A DNA stretch of 64,000 nucleotides from Pseudarthrobacter sp. IC2-21 (GCF_034048115.1 NZ_CP139145.1:1240001-1304000); one strand, 5' to 3'. Counted from the stretch's first letter, positions 50,818-60,526 are shown. Notes: a model not told the origin generated them from the sequence alone. Numbers and translations: made by a program.

Positions 50818-52500
50818 TTAGATCCACGATGGCATCCACATTCTGTACCGCCATTCCTCATAGGAGATGGTCTCGGCAGTCCACAAGGGGTAGAAAAAGG
50901 CGGACAACAGCACCGCAGCGGCAACGAAGAGGGCCAGCAGGTACAGGCCGGAGCGCCGACGCCACAACGGGTCGCCCTCCCGGCCCAGAACCAGGCCCAG
51001 GCAATAGACCAAGGACAGGATCAGGAACGGCTCAAACGAGACGGCGTAGAAGAAGAACATGGTGCGTTCCGGATACAGGAACCACGGCAGATACCCCGCC
51101 CCGACGCCGGCAAGGACAGCCCCTGCACGCCAGTCCCGGCGGCCGGCCCACCAAAAGAGCAGGACCACCAGGGAGATGGCGGCACTCCACCAGATCAGGG
51201 GGTTTCCGACGGAGAGGATGGCTGATGCGCAGCGGGCCGCATGGCAATCCAGCGCTTCGGGTCCCGACTGCTGGTAGTAAAACGAGGTGGGCCGGCCCAT
51301 CACCAGCCAGCTCCAGGCGCTGGCCTCGTAGGGATGCTCGGAGCCCAGCCCCTGATGGAACTTGTAGGCCTCCAGGTGGTAGTGCGCCAGCGAGCGGAGT
51401 GAGTCGGGCACCCAGCCCCACATCGGGGAGGGATTGGCCTCGGCCCAGTGACGGAAGTAGGCATCCTGGGAACGGAACCAGCCGGTCCATGTTGCCGTGT
51501 ACACGAGGGCGGCCACCGGCACCATGCTCGCGAAGGCCGGCAGCCCGTCCTTGATGATTCCGCCGGTGATCCAGCCACGGATGCCTGCCACACGGCGTGC
51601 ATTCAGATCCCAAAGGACGGTGAGGAGGCCGAACCCGGCCAGAAAAAACAGGCCGGACCATTTGGTTCCAACGGCGAGGCCCATGCAGACGCCGGCGGTG
51701 ACACGCCACCAGCGGATCCCCGGCCACGGCCCCGCCAGCAGTTGGGCACCCGACGGACGGCCCGTCGTCGAACCCGCTGCCAGCCGTGCCAGCCGGTCAG
51801 CGAGGCGCCGCCGCCCGTCGTCGCGGTCCAGCAGCAGGGCGCCGAAGGCGGCAAGGACCCAGAACATCAGGAAGATGTCCAGCAGCGAGGTCCGGGACAT
51901 GACCAGGTGGTGACCGTCGACGGCGAGCAGGAGACCCGCCGCCGCGGCCAGTGGCAGGGAACGGAACAGTTTCAGCGCAATAAGCGTCAGGAGGAGGACG
52001 GACAGGGTACCCGTCAGTGCGGCGCTGAACCGCCAGCCAAACGGATTGTCCGGGCCGAAGAGCCACATACCCGCGGCGATCATCCATTTGCCCACGGGGG
52101 GATGGACCACGTATTCCGGACTGTTCAGCAGAATGTCCGGGTTACCGGCGTTAAAGGAATCGTTGGCTTTGTCCGGCCACGTCCGTTCATATCCGCTGAC
52201 GAGGTAGGAGTAGGCGTCCTTGACGTAATACGTTTCGTCGAAGACCAGGCTGTGGGGGTTGTCCAGACGCACAAACCGGAGGATCCCGCCCACCACGGTG
52301 GTCAGGGCGGGAACCAGCCAGAACCACAGGCGCAGCGAGGGCGGGTAATCACGCCAGCTCCGGATGCTGCCGATGAGGCGGCCGCGGAGGGCTGCGGCGG
52401 AAAATGCCTCTGCTGGACGGGCGATCCACGGGCGGCCGGCAGGGGGAGCGGTGTCTCCGGCCTCGGCAGGCCGCATCGAGGTCTGGGTCACGAGCCCCAT
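50818..52500 (-). CDS. pmt: Dolichyl-phosphate-mannose-protein mannosyltransferase (PMT family)
   Basis: 560 residues with about 11 spans. It glycosylates exported proteins with mannose from polyprenyl-P-mannose at the outer membrane face. 'LVFDETYYVKDAYSYL' gives the Asp-Glu pair of the catalytic loop, and 'VVHPPVGKWMIAAGMWLFG', 'SRTSLLDIFLMFW' and 'PTSFYYQQSG' are other PMT motifs. ATG 52500 follows AAAAGGTAGC. It is divergent from rsmI, 46 nt apart, as Rv1002c/Rv1003. Mannose donors need manA, encoded in the window. Confidence 0.93.
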   Translation of the reverse strand: MGLVTQTSMRPAEAGDTAPPAGRPWIARPAEAFSAAALRGRLIGSIRSWRDYPPSLRLWFWLVPALTTVVGGILRFVRLDNPHSLVFDETYYVKDAYSYLVSGYERTWPDKANDSFNAGNPDILLNSPEYVVHPPVGKWMIAAGMWLFGPDNPFGWRFSAALTGTLSVLLLTLIALKLFRSLPLAAAAGLLLAVDGHHLVMSRTSLLDIFLMFWVLAAFGALLLDRDDGRRRLADRLARLAAGSTTGRPSGAQLLAGPWPGIRWWRVTAGVCMGLAVGTKWSGLFFLAGFGLLTVLWDLNARRVAGIRGWITGGIIKDGLPAFASMVPVAALVYTATWTGWFRSQDAYFRHWAEANPSPMWGWVPDSLRSLAHYHLEAYKFHQGLGSEHPYEASAWSWLVMGRPTSFYYQQSGPEALDCHAARCASAILSVGNPLIWWSAAISLVVLLFWWAGRRDWRAGAVLAGVGAGYLPWFLYPERTMFFFYAVSFEPFLILSLVYCLGLVLGREGDPLWRRRSGLYLLALFVAAAVLLSAFFYPLWTAETISYEEWRYRMWMPSWI

Positions 52501-52534
52501 GCTACCTTTTGCCGCCTGCTTCCCCGGCCAGCAG

Positions 52535-52540
52535 TAGGCT
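52535..52540 (+). promoter_or_regulatory. -10 element for a probable leaderless start (rsmI)
   Basis: TAGGCT, 6 nt before GTG 52547; no ribosome site. Confidence 0.5.
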
Positions 52541-52546
52541 GATGGG

Positions 52547-53500
52547 GTGGACCCTAACCCCAGTACCTTCGCCGATTCCAGCCCTGAAGATTCGAACCCT
52601 GAAGATTCGAACCCTGAAGATTCGAACCCTGAAGATTCGAACGTTTCCCGGACCTCGCCGGCTGCGGGGCCGGGACGGATCATCCTGGCGGCCACGCCGA
52701 TCGGTAATACCGGCGACGCCTCCGCCCGCCTGATCGACCTGCTGGGCACGGCGGACATCGTGGCGGCCGAGGACACCAGGCGGCTGCACCGCCTGGTCCA
52801 GAGCCTTGGCGTTAACGTTGCCGGACGGGTGATCAGCTACCACGAGCACAACGAGGCCACTAAAACAGCTGAACTGCTGGAGCAGGTGCGCGCCGGCAAA
52901 ACCCTGGTCATGGTGACAGACGCGGGAATGCCGTCCGTGTCCGATCCCGGTTTCCGCCTGGTGGAAGGGGCCGTGGCTGCCGGCCTGACTGTGACTGCCG
53001 TCCCGGGGCCTTCTGCGGTCCTGACGGCCCTGGCGCTGTCCGGCCTTCCCACGGATCGTTTCTGCTTCGAGGGCTTCCTGCCCAGGAAGGCGGGGGAGCG
53101 CGCGTCGCGGCTTGCCGATTTGGCCGCGGAGCGCCGCACCATGGTTTTCTTCGAGGCACCGCACCGGCTGGAGCCGATGCTCAGGGCGCTCCGGGAACGC
53201 TTCGGATCGGAGCGGCGGATCGCCGTCTGCCGCGAACTGACCAAGACCTACGAAGAAGTCATCCGCGGCACCGTGGGGGACCTGCTGCTCTGGGCGGAGA
53301 GCAATGAGGTCCGGGGCGAGATCGCGGTGGTGCTGGGCGGCGCACCCGAGCAGGCGCCCGGCACGCCGGAGGATCACGTAGCAGCCGTCAATGCGTTGAT
53401 GGCCCAGGGCATCAGGCTCAAGGAAGCAGTGGCTGCCGTTGCTGAGGACGTGCGCGTCAGTAAGCGCGAGCTGTACTCTGCCGTGCTGGCGGCGCGCTAG
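52547..53500 (+). CDS. rsmI: 16S rRNA (cytidine(1402)-2'-O)-methyltransferase
   Basis: 317 residues. It 2'-O-methylates C1402 in the ribosomal P site. The tetrapyrrole-methylase fold starts at about residue 43: 'RIILAATPIGNTGDASARL', then 'VAAEDTRRLHRLVQSLGV' and 'MVTDAGMPSVSDPGFRLVE' supply the SAM pocket. The first ~40 residues contain five SPEDS/NPEDS-type repeats encoded by a 15-nt tandem repeat and are absent from most homologues. GTG 52547 is the only start that fits the -10 element at -12. Confidence 0.94.
   Translation: MDPNPSTFADSSPEDSNPEDSNPEDSNPEDSNVSRTSPAAGPGRIILAATPIGNTGDASARLIDLLGTADIVAAEDTRRLHRLVQSLGVNVAGRVISYHEHNEATKTAELLEQVRAGKTLVMVTDAGMPSVSDPGFRLVEGAVAAGLTVTAVPGPSAVLTALALSGLPTDRFCFEGFLPRKAGERASRLADLAAERRTMVFFEAPHRLEPMLRALRERFGSERRIAVCRELTKTYEEVIRGTVGDLLLWAESNEVRGEIAVVLGGAPEQAPGTPEDHVAAVNALMAQGIRLKEAVAAVAEDVRVSKRELYSAVLAAR
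52582..52641. repeat. In-frame 15-nt tandem repeat in rsmI
   Basis: Four exact copies of CCCTGAAGATTCGAA at 52582, 52597, 52612 and 52627, encoding the pentapeptide NPEDS. Confidence 0.95.
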
Positions 53501-53587
53501 CCAAGACGCGGAAGTGAGTGCCCCGGGACAGGGACGGCTCTTTCCAGGCCAGGACGGGCAGGGGCGGCCCCCGAGAACCAGACACCG

Positions 53588-53638
53588 AACATCCCCGGGG
53601 CGAGTCATCCCCGGGGGCGACACATCCCTGGGGATGAC
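53588..53638. other. Triple CATCCCCGGGG-type repeats with a 9-bp hairpin in the rsmI-gabD gap
   Basis: CATCCCCGGGG motifs at about 53590, 53606 and (imperfect) 53623. GTCATCCCC (53604-53612) pairs exactly with GGGGATGAC (53630-53638). The remaining gap (53501-53790) shows nothing else. It may terminate rsmI or act in the gabD leader. Confidence 0.6.
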
Positions 53639-53790
53639 GTTGTGCAGGTGCACACCCCAAGGCCCCGCAGGTGGTGCATTCAGGCGTAGACCCTCCGTCC
53701 GGGGCAGCAGTACTGTGAAAGGGAATTAGCCGCGAGGCGGGCCGCCCACGGACCCGCGCGGCAGCCATTCTTACCGACGAGGGAGTCACC

Positions 53791-55290
53791 GTGACCGTCA
53801 CTGCCCAGACTGCAATTACTGCCGACCGCGAGAGCGGGCTGCTGGCTTCCGTTCCTACCGGCCTGCTCATCAACGGTGAGTGGCGTCCGGCTGCTTCGGG
53901 AAAGACGTTCGACGTCGAAGATCCGGCCACCGGGAAAGTGCTGGTGAGCATCGCCGACGCCGGCCCCGAGGACGGCATGGCGGCTTTGGACGCCGCCGCG
54001 GCCGCCCAGGAGTCCTGGGCGAAGGTGCCGGCCCGCGAACGCGGCGAAATACTGCGCCGGGCGTTTGAACTGGTAACGGAGCGGGCCGAGGATTTCGCGC
54101 TGCTGATGACCTTGGAGATGGGCAAGCCGCTGGCTGAGGCCCGGGGTGAAGTGACCTACGGGTCGGAGTTCCTGCGCTGGTTCTCCGAGGAAGCGGTACG
54201 CGCATTCGGCCGCTACTCGGTCTCGCCGGACGGGAAGTCCCGGCTCCTGGTGACCAAGAAGCCGGTGGGACCCTGCCTGCTGATCACCCCCTGGAACTTC
54301 CCGCTGGCGATGGCCACCCGCAAGATCGCCCCCGCTGTGGCCGCCGGCTGCACCATGGTGCTGAAGTCCGCCAAACTGACGCCGCTGACATCCCAGCTGT
54401 TCGCTGCCGTCATGATGGAAGCCGGCCTCCCTGCCGGCGTCCTGAACGTCATCCCGACATCCGCTGCCGGTGCCACCACAGGCCCGCTGATCAAGGACCA
54501 GCGGCTGCGCAAACTCTCGTTCACCGGATCCACCGAGGTGGGACGCAGCCTTCTGGCCGACGCCTCGGAAACCGTGCTGCGGACGTCCATGGAGCTGGGC
54601 GGGAACGCCCCGTTTGTGGTGTTCGAGGACGCCGACCTGGATGCCGCCGTTACCGGGGCCATGGCGGCCAAACTGCGCAACATGGGTGAGGCCTGCACCG
54701 CTGCTAACCGGTTCATTGTGCACGAATCGGTGGCGGATGAATTCGCCGGGAAATTCGCCGAAAAAATGCGTGACATGACCACCGCCCGCGGCACCGAGCC
54801 CGAATCCAAGGTGGGTCCGCTGATTGATGCCAAGAGCCGGGACAAGGTCCATGAACTCGTCACCGACGCCCTGGCGGCCGGAGCCAAGGCCGTCATCGGC
54901 GGTGCCGCAGCAGAGGGTCCGGGCTACTTCTATCAGCCCACCATCCTGACCGGCGTCGCCGAAGGCACCCGGATCCTGTCCGAGGAGATTTTTGGGCCCG
55001 TCGCACCCATCACCACCTTCAGCACGGAAGAAGAAGCCGTCCGGCTCGCCAACAACACCGAATACGGACTCGTGGCCTACGTCTTCACAAAGGATCTGAA
55101 CCGCGGTATCCGGATGGGCGAACGCCTGGAAACCGGCATGCTTGGCCTCAACGCCGGAGTCATCTCCAACGCGGCAGCACCGTTCGGCGGCGTCAAGCAG
55201 TCCGGGCTGGGACGCGAAGGTGGCCTGGAAGGCATCGAGGAATACCTCTACACCCAGTACATCGGGATCGCCGACCCTTACGCCGGCTGA
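53791..55290 (+). CDS. gabD: NAD(P)-dependent succinate-semialdehyde dehydrogenase
   Basis: 499-residue aldehyde dehydrogenase. The active site is the Cys in 'NMGEACTAANRF' with the Glu in 'MELGGNAPFVVF', and the cofactor site is 'ITPWNFPLAMATRKIAPAVA'. The oxyanion Asn is in 'TPWNFPLA'. It converts succinate semialdehyde (from GABA or polyamines) to succinate. The general family assignment is secure; the exact aldehyde is inferred. GTG 53791 follows GAGGGAGTCACC. Confidence 0.92.
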   Translation: MTVTAQTAITADRESGLLASVPTGLLINGEWRPAASGKTFDVEDPATGKVLVSIADAGPEDGMAALDAAAAAQESWAKVPARERGEILRRAFELVTERAEDFALLMTLEMGKPLAEARGEVTYGSEFLRWFSEEAVRAFGRYSVSPDGKSRLLVTKKPVGPCLLITPWNFPLAMATRKIAPAVAAGCTMVLKSAKLTPLTSQLFAAVMMEAGLPAGVLNVIPTSAAGATTGPLIKDQRLRKLSFTGSTEVGRSLLADASETVLRTSMELGGNAPFVVFEDADLDAAVTGAMAAKLRNMGEACTAANRFIVHESVADEFAGKFAEKMRDMTTARGTEPESKVGPLIDAKSRDKVHELVTDALAAGAKAVIGGAAAEGPGYFYQPTILTGVAEGTRILSEEIFGPVAPITTFSTEEEAVRLANNTEYGLVAYVFTKDLNRGIRMGERLETGMLGLNAGVISNAAAPFGGVKQSGLGREGGLEGIEEYLYTQYIGIADPYAG

Positions 55291-55292
55291 GG

Positions 55293-57809
55293 TCACTGGC
55301 CGCGGCGGGGACGGAACAAGCCGGTGCGCGCCCTGGACCGGAAGCGGGCGGCGTGCGTGACCGCCCGGCGTGCCGGTGTCCTGATCCCCCGGAACGGGGT
55401 GGCCAGGAGCCGGGCCCAACTCCCCAGGACCGATGCCGGGAGCCAGGTGGCCCGCAAGCGCCTGCCGAGCGGGGCGTTCTCGCGCAGCGACTGCTCCACG
55501 GCCGAAATCCGGGGTGCAATCCGCTCCGGTTTCCCTGCAGCGGCTTCCCGTGCAGCGACGGCGGGGTTGCCCGGGCGGCCGTAGTTGCGGCGTTCAAAGT
55601 CTGCGGTCAGCGTCAGCACGGCTTGGTGAGCCTGGTCCTCCATCCCGCCGGGTTCCCCAAGCAGCGCGGAACGGCGCAGGCGCGCGGAATAGGCCCGGGC
55701 CGTTTCGCTCGCTTGCGGCGGCAGGCCGTAGTCGGTGCCGAGATCGCGGAGTTCAGCCCATGCCAGCGGAATCGCATTCCCCGTGTCCGGGTCCGGCCGC
55801 TGGATACGCCGGGAGCGGATCCCCATACGAACCAGCCGGGGCGATGCCAGGACCAGGAGCAGCCCCAGCACGCCCGCCACGCCCGGCAGCCACGGCAGGA
55901 GCCAGTGTTCGAGGCTGCCGGCGTTGGCATCCGGAGCAGGCGCCGGCGCAACGCTGGGCGTCGGTGCCGGAACTGTCGCGTTTGAGAGCAGGTCGTTGTT
56001 GTTTTCAATGAGGTCGGGCGACGCGGGGCTGACCGGCTCAGTGGCATACGCAGGCACCACGCCGCGTGATGGGGTGGGCTCGAAGGGCACCCAGCCCAAT
56101 CCTTGGAAGTAGAGTTCCGGCCACGCATGGGCGTCGCGGGCGTCCACTTCGAATTCCGGAAGGGCCCCCTGCCCGGCGACAGAGACGCTGGCTCCAGTAG
56201 CCCGCCCCGGTGCGTAGCCGACGGCGATACGGCTGGGAATGCCTTCCAGCCGGGCCATCACGGCCATGGCGGAGGCAAAATGGATGCAGTAGCCGCTTTT
56301 TTGGGTGAGGAAATCGGCCAGCACCGACAACCCGTTACCGTCGTAACCGCCTTGGACCGGGGACTGCAGGGAATACGTGAACTCTCCCGAGCGCAGGTAG
56401 TTCTGGATGGCCATCGCCTTGGCGTACTCGTTCTCAGTGGAACCCGTCACCGCATCGGCTGTCCGGCGGACAATGTCCGGCACGCCGTCAGGAATCCTGG
56501 TGAATTCCGCCAGGATGCCGCGCACTCCCCGGGATGACTGCCGGAGCATGTCAGCCGTAAGTACGGGTGCGGAGGACGCCACAATATATTGCTGGGCCCG
56601 GGTGTTGGTGTTGAGCCCTTTCACGGTCAGCGTGGCAGGATCCCAGGTCCAGGACCCGTTGAGGCCGCGGATTGATTGCGGCGCATACGGCAACGGCAGG
56701 TAGGGGCTGGTAAACGTACCCGTTTCCACGACGGTGACCTGCCGCTGCTGCGGCGCGGTGACGTCGTAGCCGGTCTGGATCAGGCCGGAGACGGGACGCC
56801 GCTCTGCGTCCCGGTCGTCCGGTCCCCAGGTTTCGCCGTCGAAATTGTCCACCGTGACTGACCGGAGGTACAGCGGCCCGGGGGCGCTCGTGGCATAGGT
56901 GATCCGGCCCGTGCCGGCCGGGGTCCGCAGGCTGTTGCCCAGGGTGATCATGGGGTTCAGGCCCGTGCCGGCGCCCCACGGGTTGAGCCGGGAGCCTTGC
57001 GGGAAGGTCCCCTGATCGAAGCCCGGAATCGCCAGCGGAACCGCGAGCGCGGCCACCAGGGCTACGGTGCCTGTCAGGACGGCCCGCCGCAGATGCCCGG
57101 GTGCCCTTCCGCTGTCGGTCGGGATGCGTGAATCGGGGCCAAACCATTGGCTGCACCCCAGGATCAGCAAGTAGCCGGCGGCCGCAGCGCCGAAACCCCA
57201 CAACCCCACGCTCTGAGGCTTCACCAGGGCAGGAACCACCATGATGGCGAGCAGGCCCAGGCCGGTGGTGGCCGGCATGCCGAGGGGGACCGCCAACGCA
57301 TCAATGAGGATGACCGCCAAGCCCAGGACGGCGCACGTGACCATGACGATCCCGGCGTTCGGGGCCACCGGCGCACTCTCGGCGAGGACCGTCTCGCTGG
57401 CGCGGCGGATGAACCTGCCCAGTTCTGTCAGGGTCGCCCCGGAGGGGATGAAGCCGGCCAGGCCCGTGCTGCGGAAGAAAGTCAGGGTGATGACGGCAAC
57501 CAGGGATGCAAAGCCGCCCACCGCCACCAGGAGCGGCTGGGCGCGCAGGGCGCGCAGCACGGCGAGGGTCAGGCAAACCACCGCCACCGTCGTCAGGACA
57601 GGCAGGTACCAGGCCCACCCGCGCAGGACACCGTTGAGGGACAAAGCAGCCCCGGCAACGGACAGGGCGACCGCTCCGGCCATGGCCCACGGGTACGCCC
57701 CGACCCGGACCCGTGCAGGTCGCTGCCCGTGGCTGTCCGGCGCGGTGGGCCCGCGGCCGGCAGCAGCCCGCGGCTCCCGGGAGGATTCGCGTTCAGGTGC
57801 CAGCGTCAC
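55293..57809 (-). CDS. TgpA-type membrane transglutaminase-like protein (DUF3488 + transglutaminase core + DUF4129)
   Basis: 838 residues. About seven N-terminal spans (30-260, DUF3488-like) precede an extracytoplasmic transglutaminase core with Cys ~506 ('KSGYCIHFASAMAVMAR'), His ~560 ('DARDAHAWPELYFQGLGWVPFEPTPS') and its Asp partner; one more span (~655-680) and a cytoplasmic tail follow. TgpA-type proteins are essential in some bacteria; their substrates are unknown. It is coupled to the DUF58 gene by a 4-nt overlap and is the last gene of the moxR-DUF58-tgpA operon. Confidence 0.93.
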   Translation of the reverse strand: MTLAPERESSREPRAAAGRGPTAPDSHGQRPARVRVGAYPWAMAGAVALSVAGAALSLNGVLRGWAWYLPVLTTVAVVCLTLAVLRALRAQPLLVAVGGFASLVAVITLTFFRSTGLAGFIPSGATLTELGRFIRRASETVLAESAPVAPNAGIVMVTCAVLGLAVILIDALAVPLGMPATTGLGLLAIMVVPALVKPQSVGLWGFGAAAAGYLLILGCSQWFGPDSRIPTDSGRAPGHLRRAVLTGTVALVAALAVPLAIPGFDQGTFPQGSRLNPWGAGTGLNPMITLGNSLRTPAGTGRITYATSAPGPLYLRSVTVDNFDGETWGPDDRDAERRPVSGLIQTGYDVTAPQQRQVTVVETGTFTSPYLPLPYAPQSIRGLNGSWTWDPATLTVKGLNTNTRAQQYIVASSAPVLTADMLRQSSRGVRGILAEFTRIPDGVPDIVRRTADAVTGSTENEYAKAMAIQNYLRSGEFTYSLQSPVQGGYDGNGLSVLADFLTQKSGYCIHFASAMAVMARLEGIPSRIAVGYAPGRATGASVSVAGQGALPEFEVDARDAHAWPELYFQGLGWVPFEPTPSRGVVPAYATEPVSPASPDLIENNNDLLSNATVPAPTPSVAPAPAPDANAGSLEHWLLPWLPGVAGVLGLLLVLASPRLVRMGIRSRRIQRPDPDTGNAIPLAWAELRDLGTDYGLPPQASETARAYSARLRRSALLGEPGGMEDQAHQAVLTLTADFERRNYGRPGNPAVAAREAAAGKPERIAPRISAVEQSLRENAPLGRRLRATWLPASVLGSWARLLATPFRGIRTPARRAVTHAARFRSRARTGLFRPRRGQ

Positions 57810-59239
57810 CGCCCCACCCCCGCTCCGCGGCGGACGTCGGCCGCTGCCGTGGCGGGCGCCGCGCCGTCCTGGTCAAAGCTGCTCCAGGCCACGGGGACGG
57901 CCGCCGTCGCAGGCACGGCAACAGCCCGCCAGCCGCCCCGGCGCAGCGTTTCCAGGGCGTCCTCGGAATCTTCGGGCCGGTCGGTCACGATGATGGCGAA
58001 GGCGTTTGCTCCGTAGCCTGCCCCCTGCGCCAGTGCCCTCGCCTCCTCGGGTGAGGTTCTGCCGAGTACGGCGATGATGGGCCCGCGCATCCGGTGCGCC
58101 GATAGTTTGTCCATCAGCTGGTCGCCGAAGACGTCCGGGTCGTGGCCGCCGTGGACCTTCGGACCGTGCTTCTCCCCGCCGGTATGCAGTTCCCACCCGG
58201 CGTGGTGCGGGCCGGAAATCCGGATGGCGGCAAGGCTTTCGGCGATGGCCTGAAGCCCGGACGTCCCCGAATACTCCTCTGAATCGGGCTCCGGTGCGGA
58301 CGGCGAGCGGAGGAACGCCGGCTCGCCCCGGGGATCCAGCATTCGGAGGGCGTAGTTGCGCTCGGCCAGGTGCGTACAGACGGACATGGCCGCCACCACG
58401 GCCCATTCGAACGTGCCGCTGCTGGCCATCTCATGGCTGTCCCGGGGAGCCGTTCCCCCGAATCCGGACGCGGCTCCGCCGGAGAAGGCCCCAAACCGTT
58501 GATCCAGGATGATGGTGGCTTCCGGCGTCGTGACCGATTCCTCCTGCCGCACCATGAGTTCGCCGTGGCGGGCGGTGGCGGCCCAGTGGACGCGCCGCAT
58601 GGGATCACCCGGGCGGTATTCCCGCGTCATGACATCGTCGTCGCTGGGGTTGGCGCGGGTCCGGGTGGCGGTGATGCCGTCGTTGCCGCGGGCCCCCGCG
58701 AGCCCGGTGACGGGGAGTTCGACGGCGGCGGGCGTGACGGTCAGGATGTCGCCGTCGTCGATGGCCTGCCGGTGCAGGGAGAGCCCGAACGGGTCGGTGA
58801 ACTCGGCAGTAACGGGGCCGATCAGGTATTGCCCGCGTTGTGTGGAGTGCAGGTGGTATTCGTACCTGCTTGTCCCGCCGGTGGCGGACCGGGCCGGAAA
58901 GCGGAAGGCGGGGGACTCGCCGAACTGCGGGGGCAGCTTCTCCTCCATGACGGCCCGCCCGCCGCCCGAGCCGCTCCGGGCCACGGCGAGCCGGACGGTG
59001 GTGGCCGCGGAGGTCTCCACCGGGGAGGGGTGGAATTCCCGGTACACCTGGAAACGCGGTTTCACGAGCCTGATCCCCGCCAGGGCAACGACCGGCAGGA
59101 CGATCAGCAGCACGCTCAGGCTCAGCAGGTCCCGGCGTCCCATGATCTGCGCTGCGGCCAGGGAGATGGCGCCCGCGGCAAGGAGCCCCCACCCCCGGTG
59201 GGTGAAGAGATGCCGCGGAAACCGATCGAGCAGCGCCAT
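57806..59239 (-). CDS. DUF58 domain-containing protein (MoxR partner)
   Basis: 477 residues. Two N-terminal spans (~18-55), a beta-rich region, and the DUF58 motif 'GDPMRRVHWAATARHGELMVRQEE' with 'EATIILDQRFG' in a von Willebrand A-like fold. DUF58 proteins act with MoxR AAA chaperones to insert cofactors or assemble envelope complexes. Stop and tgpA start overlap as ATGA; moxR lies 12 nt upstream. The C-terminal 60 residues are less conserved. Confidence 0.92.
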   Translation of the reverse strand: MALLDRFPRHLFTHRGWGLLAAGAISLAAAQIMGRRDLLSLSVLLIVLPVVALAGIRLVKPRFQVYREFHPSPVETSAATTVRLAVARSGSGGGRAVMEEKLPPQFGESPAFRFPARSATGGTSRYEYHLHSTQRGQYLIGPVTAEFTDPFGLSLHRQAIDDGDILTVTPAAVELPVTGLAGARGNDGITATRTRANPSDDDVMTREYRPGDPMRRVHWAATARHGELMVRQEESVTTPEATIILDQRFGAFSGGAASGFGGTAPRDSHEMASSGTFEWAVVAAMSVCTHLAERNYALRMLDPRGEPAFLRSPSAPEPDSEEYSGTSGLQAIAESLAAIRISGPHHAGWELHTGGEKHGPKVHGGHDPDVFGDQLMDKLSAHRMRGPIIAVLGRTSPEEARALAQGAGYGANAFAIIVTDRPEDSEDALETLRRGGWRAVAVPATAAVPVAWSSFDQDGAAPATAAADVRRGAGVGR

Positions 59240-59251
59240 GGGATATCCCGC

Positions 59252-60361
59252 CTAGTGGTTCCGCCGCAATCCTGCCGGCGCGGCTGAGGACCGGGCCGGA
59301 GTGGTCACCGGATCCTGGCTGACCGGCAGCCGGGACAGGATGCCGCGGATAACGCTGTTCGGCGTCTCACCGGCCCCGGCGGCTTTGCGGTCAAGGATGA
59401 TGCGGTGGGCCAGAACCGACTCCGCAATACCCACGACGTCGTCGGGCAGCACAAAGTCACGGCCATCCAGCGCCGCCGTGGCTTTGGCGGCACGGAGCAG
59501 CTGGAGCATGGACCGCGGGCTCGCCCCCAGCCGGAGCAGGGGACTCTCACGCGTGGCCCTGCCGACGGAGACGGTGTATTCCTTCACCGCCTGGGACACA
59601 TAGACCTGCTGGACGGTGGCGATCATGGCCGCCACATCCGCTGCGGTCACCACCGCGGACAACTTCGCCAGCGGCGAGCTCGCCTGGTGGGTTTCCAGCA
59701 TTTCGATTTCCGAATCCTTGTCCGGGTAGCCCATGGAGATCCGGGCCATGAAGCGGTCCCGTTGGGCCTCCGGGAGGGGATAGGTCCCTTCCATTTCAAT
59801 GGGGTTCTGCGTGGCCACCACCATGAACGGCTCGTCGAGCCTGTACGAGTCTCCGTCCACCGTGACCTGGTGCTCTTCCATGCACTCCAGCAGCGCAGAC
59901 TGGGTTTTTGCGGAGGCGCGGTTGATCTCATCGCCGATGACGATGTTGGCGAAGACGGCCCCGGGCCTGAACTCGAACTGGCGCGTTGACTGGTTGTAGA
60001 TGGACACCCCCGTGACGTCCGAGGGCAGGAGGTCGGGAGTGAACTGGATCCGGCTCACCGTGCAATCGATGGTCCGGGCCAGGCTCTTGGCCAGCAACGT
60101 CTTGCCCACGCCCGGCACATCTTCAAGCAGGAGATGGCCCTGGGCAAGCAGCACCGTCAGGGCTAGCCTGGCGGCATCGGATTTCCCGTCGATCACGGTG
60201 TTGATCGAGTCAAGGATGCGGCGGCTGGCGGCGTGGAATTCCGCGGCATCCATGGCGGCGGTGCGATGGCCGTTGAGGTGCTCCACCTGCCCCGGGACCG
60301 GGGAAAAGTTCCTGCCGGGAGGGGCTGCCTCGTTGACGGCGGTGCGGCGGTGGGGGTCCAT
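59252..60361 (-). CDS. MoxR family AAA ATPase
   Basis: 369 residues. Walker A is 'EDVPGVGKTLLAKS' (82-89 for the P-loop core), Walker B follows in 'GDEINRASAKTQSALLECME', and sensor 2 is near 'RVALPTESVLAHR'-type residues ('AESVLAHRIILDRKAAGAGE'). MoxR proteins are chaperones for metalloenzyme or envelope assembly. ATG 60361 follows GAAAGG at a spacing of 7 and is preferred over the frame from 60436. It leads the operon moxR-DUF58-tgpA. Confidence 0.94.
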   Translation of the reverse strand: MDPHRRTAVNEAAPPGRNFSPVPGQVEHLNGHRTAAMDAAEFHAASRRILDSINTVIDGKSDAARLALTVLLAQGHLLLEDVPGVGKTLLAKSLARTIDCTVSRIQFTPDLLPSDVTGVSIYNQSTRQFEFRPGAVFANIVIGDEINRASAKTQSALLECMEEHQVTVDGDSYRLDEPFMVVATQNPIEMEGTYPLPEAQRDRFMARISMGYPDKDSEIEMLETHQASSPLAKLSAVVTAADVAAMIATVQQVYVSQAVKEYTVSVGRATRESPLLRLGASPRSMLQLLRAAKATAALDGRDFVLPDDVVGIAESVLAHRIILDRKAAGAGETPNSVIRGILSRLPVSQDPVTTPARSSAAPAGLRRNH

Positions 60362-60514
60362 CTGCAACCTTTCAGCCCGGGGATCACCTGGGACGGGACA
60401 GCCGGCCTGCCTGCGCCCGGCGGTGGGCGTTCGCATCTGTTTCCTACCAGACTACTAAGACAACTGCCGGGGCAGACAGAGAGTTCCTTGAATTCCGGGG
60501 GTATCCTCCGGCGC

Positions 60515-60520
60515 TAGGGT
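60515..60520 (+). promoter_or_regulatory. -10 element for a probable leaderless start (tatD)
   Basis: TAGGGT, 6 nt before ATG 60527. The GAAGG between them is too close to the start to be a normal ribosome site. Confidence 0.5.
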
Positions 60521-60526
60521 TGAAGG

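Noticed and set aside
52582..52641. GATTCGAACCC words resembling a tRNA T-arm
   Set aside because: They repeat four times inside the rsmI reading frame, with no acceptor or anticodon stem nearby.
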